Source of the DNA: an uncultured Oscillospiraceae bacterium
Lineage (GTDB): Bacteria > Bacillota > Clostridia > Oscillospirales > Acutalibacteraceae
DNA: 7,707 bases
Assembly (NCBI GenBank): GCA_958451705.1
Contig: CAUDRD010000066.1
Span: 1-7,707 of the forward strand
Reading direction: 5' to 3'
Part shown: positions 5,537 to 7,707 of the stretch, piece after piece
Layout of the letters: every line of letters starts with the position of its first letter
How positions within the stretch are numbered: the first letter of the stretch is position 1
The notes under the pieces: model-generated
Seen by the model: only the letters and a program-made list of their open reading frames with translations
The model's database searches: none
What the model was told of the DNA's origin: nothing
Position numbers and translations under genes: made by a program

Positions 5537-6886
5537 ATGAAACACGACAATCTCAACGGAGTTCTAAAACCCGTTGTTCGTGGACGCGGAGGGGTAAGTG
5601 TCGCTCACCATAAGAACACATCTGCCCTTGAGAGCGTGCGTATGCCCGCTCCCGCAAAAGTGATTCTGCCAATGCAGCAGCATATCGGCGCACCGTGCAC
5701 TCCCACGGTAAAACCCGGAGACAAGGTGGAAATCGGTCAGGTGGTAGGAGACAGCGACAAGTTTGTCAGTGCTCCCATTCACGCTACGGTTTCGGGAACT
5801 GTAAAAGCTATTGCAGACATCAAGCTCACAAACGGAGCTGCGTCAAAGGCAGTTGTAATTGAATCTGACGGTGAGATGAAGGTGTGGGACGGTGTAAAAC
5901 CTCCAGTTGTTGAAACAAAAGAGGATTTTCTTAAAGCCGTACGTGCTTCAGGGCTTGTGGGACTCGGAGGCGCAGGTTTCCCCACCCATGTAAAGCTTGC
6001 ATTCGATGAAAGCAAGAACATCGACACTCTCGTTGTAAATGCAGCGGAGTGCGAGCCCTACATTACAGTAGACTTTCGTGAGTGCGTAGACAATTCCTGG
6101 GATATTCTCAACGGAGTATATCTGCTTAAAGAAATGTTCGGCTTTAAACAGATTATCATAGCCGTAGAGGATAATAAGCCCGAGGCAATTAAAGTCCTTA
6201 AAAATATCGCCGACAACGAAATGGATATAGGCGATACAGTTAAGCTTATGACCCTTAAATCACGTTACCCCCAGGGTGCAGAAAAAGTTATGGTCCAGTC
6301 TGCAACAGGCAGAAAAGTGCCCCCCGGAAAGCTTCCGGCAGACGTTGGCTGCGTTGTAATGAACGTAGGCTCAGTAGCGTTTATTTCACGTTACATGAAA
6401 ACCGGAAAGCCCCTTGTAAGCCGCTCTATTACCGTTGATGGCTCCGCCATTAGGGAACCCAAGAACGTGAGAGTTGCAATCGGAACCCCCATTAATGAGA
6501 TTATAGATTTCTGCGGCGGATATAAGGCTGAGCCCTATAAACTGCTTATGGGCGGCCCCATGATGGGTATTGCCCTTCACGACGACACATATCCCGTTCT
6601 CAAAAACAACAACGCTATTTTGGCCTTTGCCGAAAACAACGTTCACGTTAAAAAAGAACGTGACTGCATAAGATGCGGCAGATGCGTAAGCGTATGTCCC
6701 ATGGGTCTTATGCCTACTCTCATTGAGAGATATGCAAAAATCAAGGATGCCGATTCCCTTAAGAAAATCGGTGTTAACGTGTGCATGGAATGCGGCAGCT
6801 GTGCTTATTCCTGCCCCTCCGGCAGACCCCTTGTACAATACATGCGTCTTGCAAAATCCGTAGTAAGAGAAGCGGAGGGAAAGTAA
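5537..6886 (+). CDS. rnfC: Rnf complex subunit RnfC, NADH-oxidising iron-sulfur protein
   Basis: RnfC is the peripheral cytoplasmic subunit of the ferredoxin:NAD+ oxidoreductase (Rnf). It binds FMN and NAD(H) and passes electrons through two [4Fe-4S] clusters while the complex moves H+ or Na+. The 449-residue protein begins with the RnfC N-terminal barrel-like region (about 20-110, including the PxxHxG..P pattern around 45-61 and SAPIHATVSGTV at 78-89). The Gly-rich nucleotide/flavin loop GLVGLGGAGFPTHVK (139-153) and AECEPY (170-175) follow. Two cluster motifs close the protein: Cys377/380/383/387 and Cys416/419/422/426, each ending in Cys-Pro. Length is typical of compact clostridial RnfC without the long Ala/Lys-rich tail of proteobacterial forms. 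AAAGGAG lies upstream of the ATG. It follows the PF07456 gene by 60 bases and is one base from rnfD. Confidence 0.96.
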   Translation: MKHDNLNGVLKPVVRGRGGVSVAHHKNTSALESVRMPAPAKVILPMQQHIGAPCTPTVKPGDKVEIGQVVGDSDKFVSAPIHATVSGTVKAIADIKLTNGAASKAVVIESDGEMKVWDGVKPPVVETKEDFLKAVRASGLVGLGGAGFPTHVKLAFDESKNIDTLVVNAAECEPYITVDFRECVDNSWDILNGVYLLKEMFGFKQIIIAVEDNKPEAIKVLKNIADNEMDIGDTVKLMTLKSRYPQGAEKVMVQSATGRKVPPGKLPADVGCVVMNVGSVAFISRYMKTGKPLVSRSITVDGSAIREPKNVRVAIGTPINEIIDFCGGYKAEPYKLLMGGPMMGIALHDDTYPVLKNNNAILAFAENNVHVKKERDCIRCGRCVSVCPMGLMPTLIERYAKIKDADSLKKIGVNVCMECGSCAYSCPSGRPLVQYMRLAKSVVREAEGK

Positions 6887-6887
6887 A

Positions 6888-7707
6888 ATGGAAATGCAGA
6901 AACAAAGAAAATTTACCGTAAGCGCCTCTCCCCATGTACGCTCCGGAGAAACTACCACGGGTATAATGCTTGATGTTATAATCGCCCTTATGCCCGCTCT
7001 GATAGCCTCAGTTATCATTTTCGGCGCTAAAACCCTTGCGGTTACCGCAGTTACAGTTGTAACATGCGTACTTTCCGAGTACATAAGCCGCAAAATCATG
7101 AAACGCAGTAACACAATCGGAGATTTAAGTGCAATTGTAACAGGTATGCTTTTAGCTTTTAACCTGCCTGTTGATATTCCCCTTTGGATGGCTGCAATCG
7201 GCGCCGTTGTTTCAATAGTAGTTGTAAAGCAGTTCTTCGGCGGAATCGGTCAGAACTTCGTAAACCCCGCTCTTGTGGGAAGAATCGTTCTTATGTCCTC
7301 ATTCCCCACCGCAATGTCAACCTGGGCTCAGCCCAGCGCACTGAAAGGCGTTGCCGCTGTAACAAGTGCTTCTCCTCTTGCGGAAATTTCTACTATGTTC
7401 AACGCAGGCGATGTCTCTGCTGCCGCTCTTAAAGCAAATCAGTCACTTCCGAGCCTTATGGAGATGTTCATTGGCCAGCGTCAGGGCTGCCTTGGTGAAG
7501 TTTGCGCAGTAGCACTTATCCTCGGCGGTATTTACCTCTTCGCAAGAAAGGTTATTTCTCCCCTTATTCCTGTCCTTTACGTCGGAACTGTCGCAGTTAT
7601 TATGCTCATTGCCGGCGGCGGAAACTTTACCTTCATGATGTATGAGATCCTCGGCGGAGGTCTTCTTTTAGGAGCTATCTTCATGGCTACCGACTACACA
7701 ACCTCCC
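6888..7707 (+). CDS. rnfD: Rnf complex subunit RnfD, membrane flavoprotein (3' end outside window)
   Basis: RnfD is an integral membrane subunit of Rnf, related to NqrB, that normally carries a covalent FMN added by ApbE and helps form the ion path. The frame is open to the right edge (273 codons plus one base); full-length proteins are about 310-350 residues. A GGAGGG at 6874..6879 sits eight bases before the ATG, and only one base separates it from the rnfC stop. A second in-frame ATG at 6894 is possible but less well spaced. Visible family marks are SPHVRSGETT (14-23), GGIGQNFVNPALVGR (118-132) and FMATDYTTS (265-273). Several membrane segments occur at about 26-46, 48-65, 81-113, 206-219 and 224-243. 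The expected flavin attachment region is at 156-165 but reads AAVTSASPLA, lacking the usual Asp and ending in Ser rather than Thr. Rnf genes G, E, A and B are expected downstream. Confidence 0.95.
   Translation, partial: MEMQKQRKFTVSASPHVRSGETTTGIMLDVIIALMPALIASVIIFGAKTLAVTAVTVVTCVLSEYISRKIMKRSNTIGDLSAIVTGMLLAFNLPVDIPLWMAAIGAVVSIVVVKQFFGGIGQNFVNPALVGRIVLMSSFPTAMSTWAQPSALKGVAAVTSASPLAEISTMFNAGDVSAAALKANQSLPSLMEMFIGQRQGCLGEVCAVALILGGIYLFARKVISPLIPVLYVGTVAVIMLIAGGGNFTFMMYEILGGGLLLGAIFMATDYTTS
7353..7373 (+). other. Candidate covalent FMN attachment site in RnfD (divergent)
   Basis: Codons 156-162 encode AAVTSAS. By position, before the Pro-Leu-Ala that commonly follows, this aligns with the ApbE target pattern D-x-x-(S/T)-(G/S)-A-T. 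The first Asp is Ala here, and the acceptor would be Ser162 (codon 7371..7373) rather than Thr. ApbE is reported to accept Ser in some targets. Whether the Asp change is tolerated is unknown. Confidence 0.5.

Noticed and set aside
6386..7114. A long minus-strand reading frame (242 codons) opposite rnfC and rnfD
   Set aside because: It lies antisense across two well-supported Rnf genes, has a low-complexity composition with no family motifs, and has no convincing ribosome site.

Overview
The window looks like a chromosomal segment of an anaerobic Bacillota, most likely class Clostridia. This rests on AG-rich Shine-Dalgarno sites before nearly every gene, AT-rich sigma-A-type promoters, moderate-to-low GC genes, and an Rnf complex gene order (C then D) linked to an ApbE flavin transferase. 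I cannot name a genus from the sequence alone.

There are two divergent transcription units. The leftward unit (about 3265 down to 1) starts at a strong -35/-10 pair and reads an iron-dependent alcohol dehydrogenase (3170..2064), a NatA-like ABC ATPase (2048..1152) and a NatB-like ABC-2 permease (1155..1, cut by the window edge). The ATPase and permease overlap by 4 bases (ATGA), so they should be translationally coupled and form one exporter. The rightward unit starts at a good promoter (3412..3440) and reads apbE/ftp (FMN transferase, GTG start), a membrane-anchored NusG-domain-II protein (EetA-like), a small polytopic PF07456 'Gx transporter' protein (EetB-like), then rnfC and rnfD (cut by the right edge). 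The rnfG, E, A and B genes are expected just outside.

The rightward unit makes sense as a respiratory module. RnfC takes electrons from (or gives them to) NAD(H). RnfD and the off-window RnfG carry covalent FMN, ApbE attaches that flavin outside the membrane, and the EetA/EetB-like pair may help supply flavin there (inference). The shared 302-base divergent regulatory region (3171..3472) holds two palindromes, each sitting on a -35 box. The one on the apbE-rnf side closely resembles the clostridial Rex (NADH/NAD+ sensor) operator, with a spacer one base too long.

The points most worth a second look are the Rex-like site, the EetA/EetB-like pair embedded in an Rnf locus, and the divergent candidate flavin-attachment motif in RnfD (AAVTSAS, where a D..(S/T)(G/S)AT pattern is expected). 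I saw no mobile element, CRISPR array, tRNA or rRNA gene. No wholly new system is evident.
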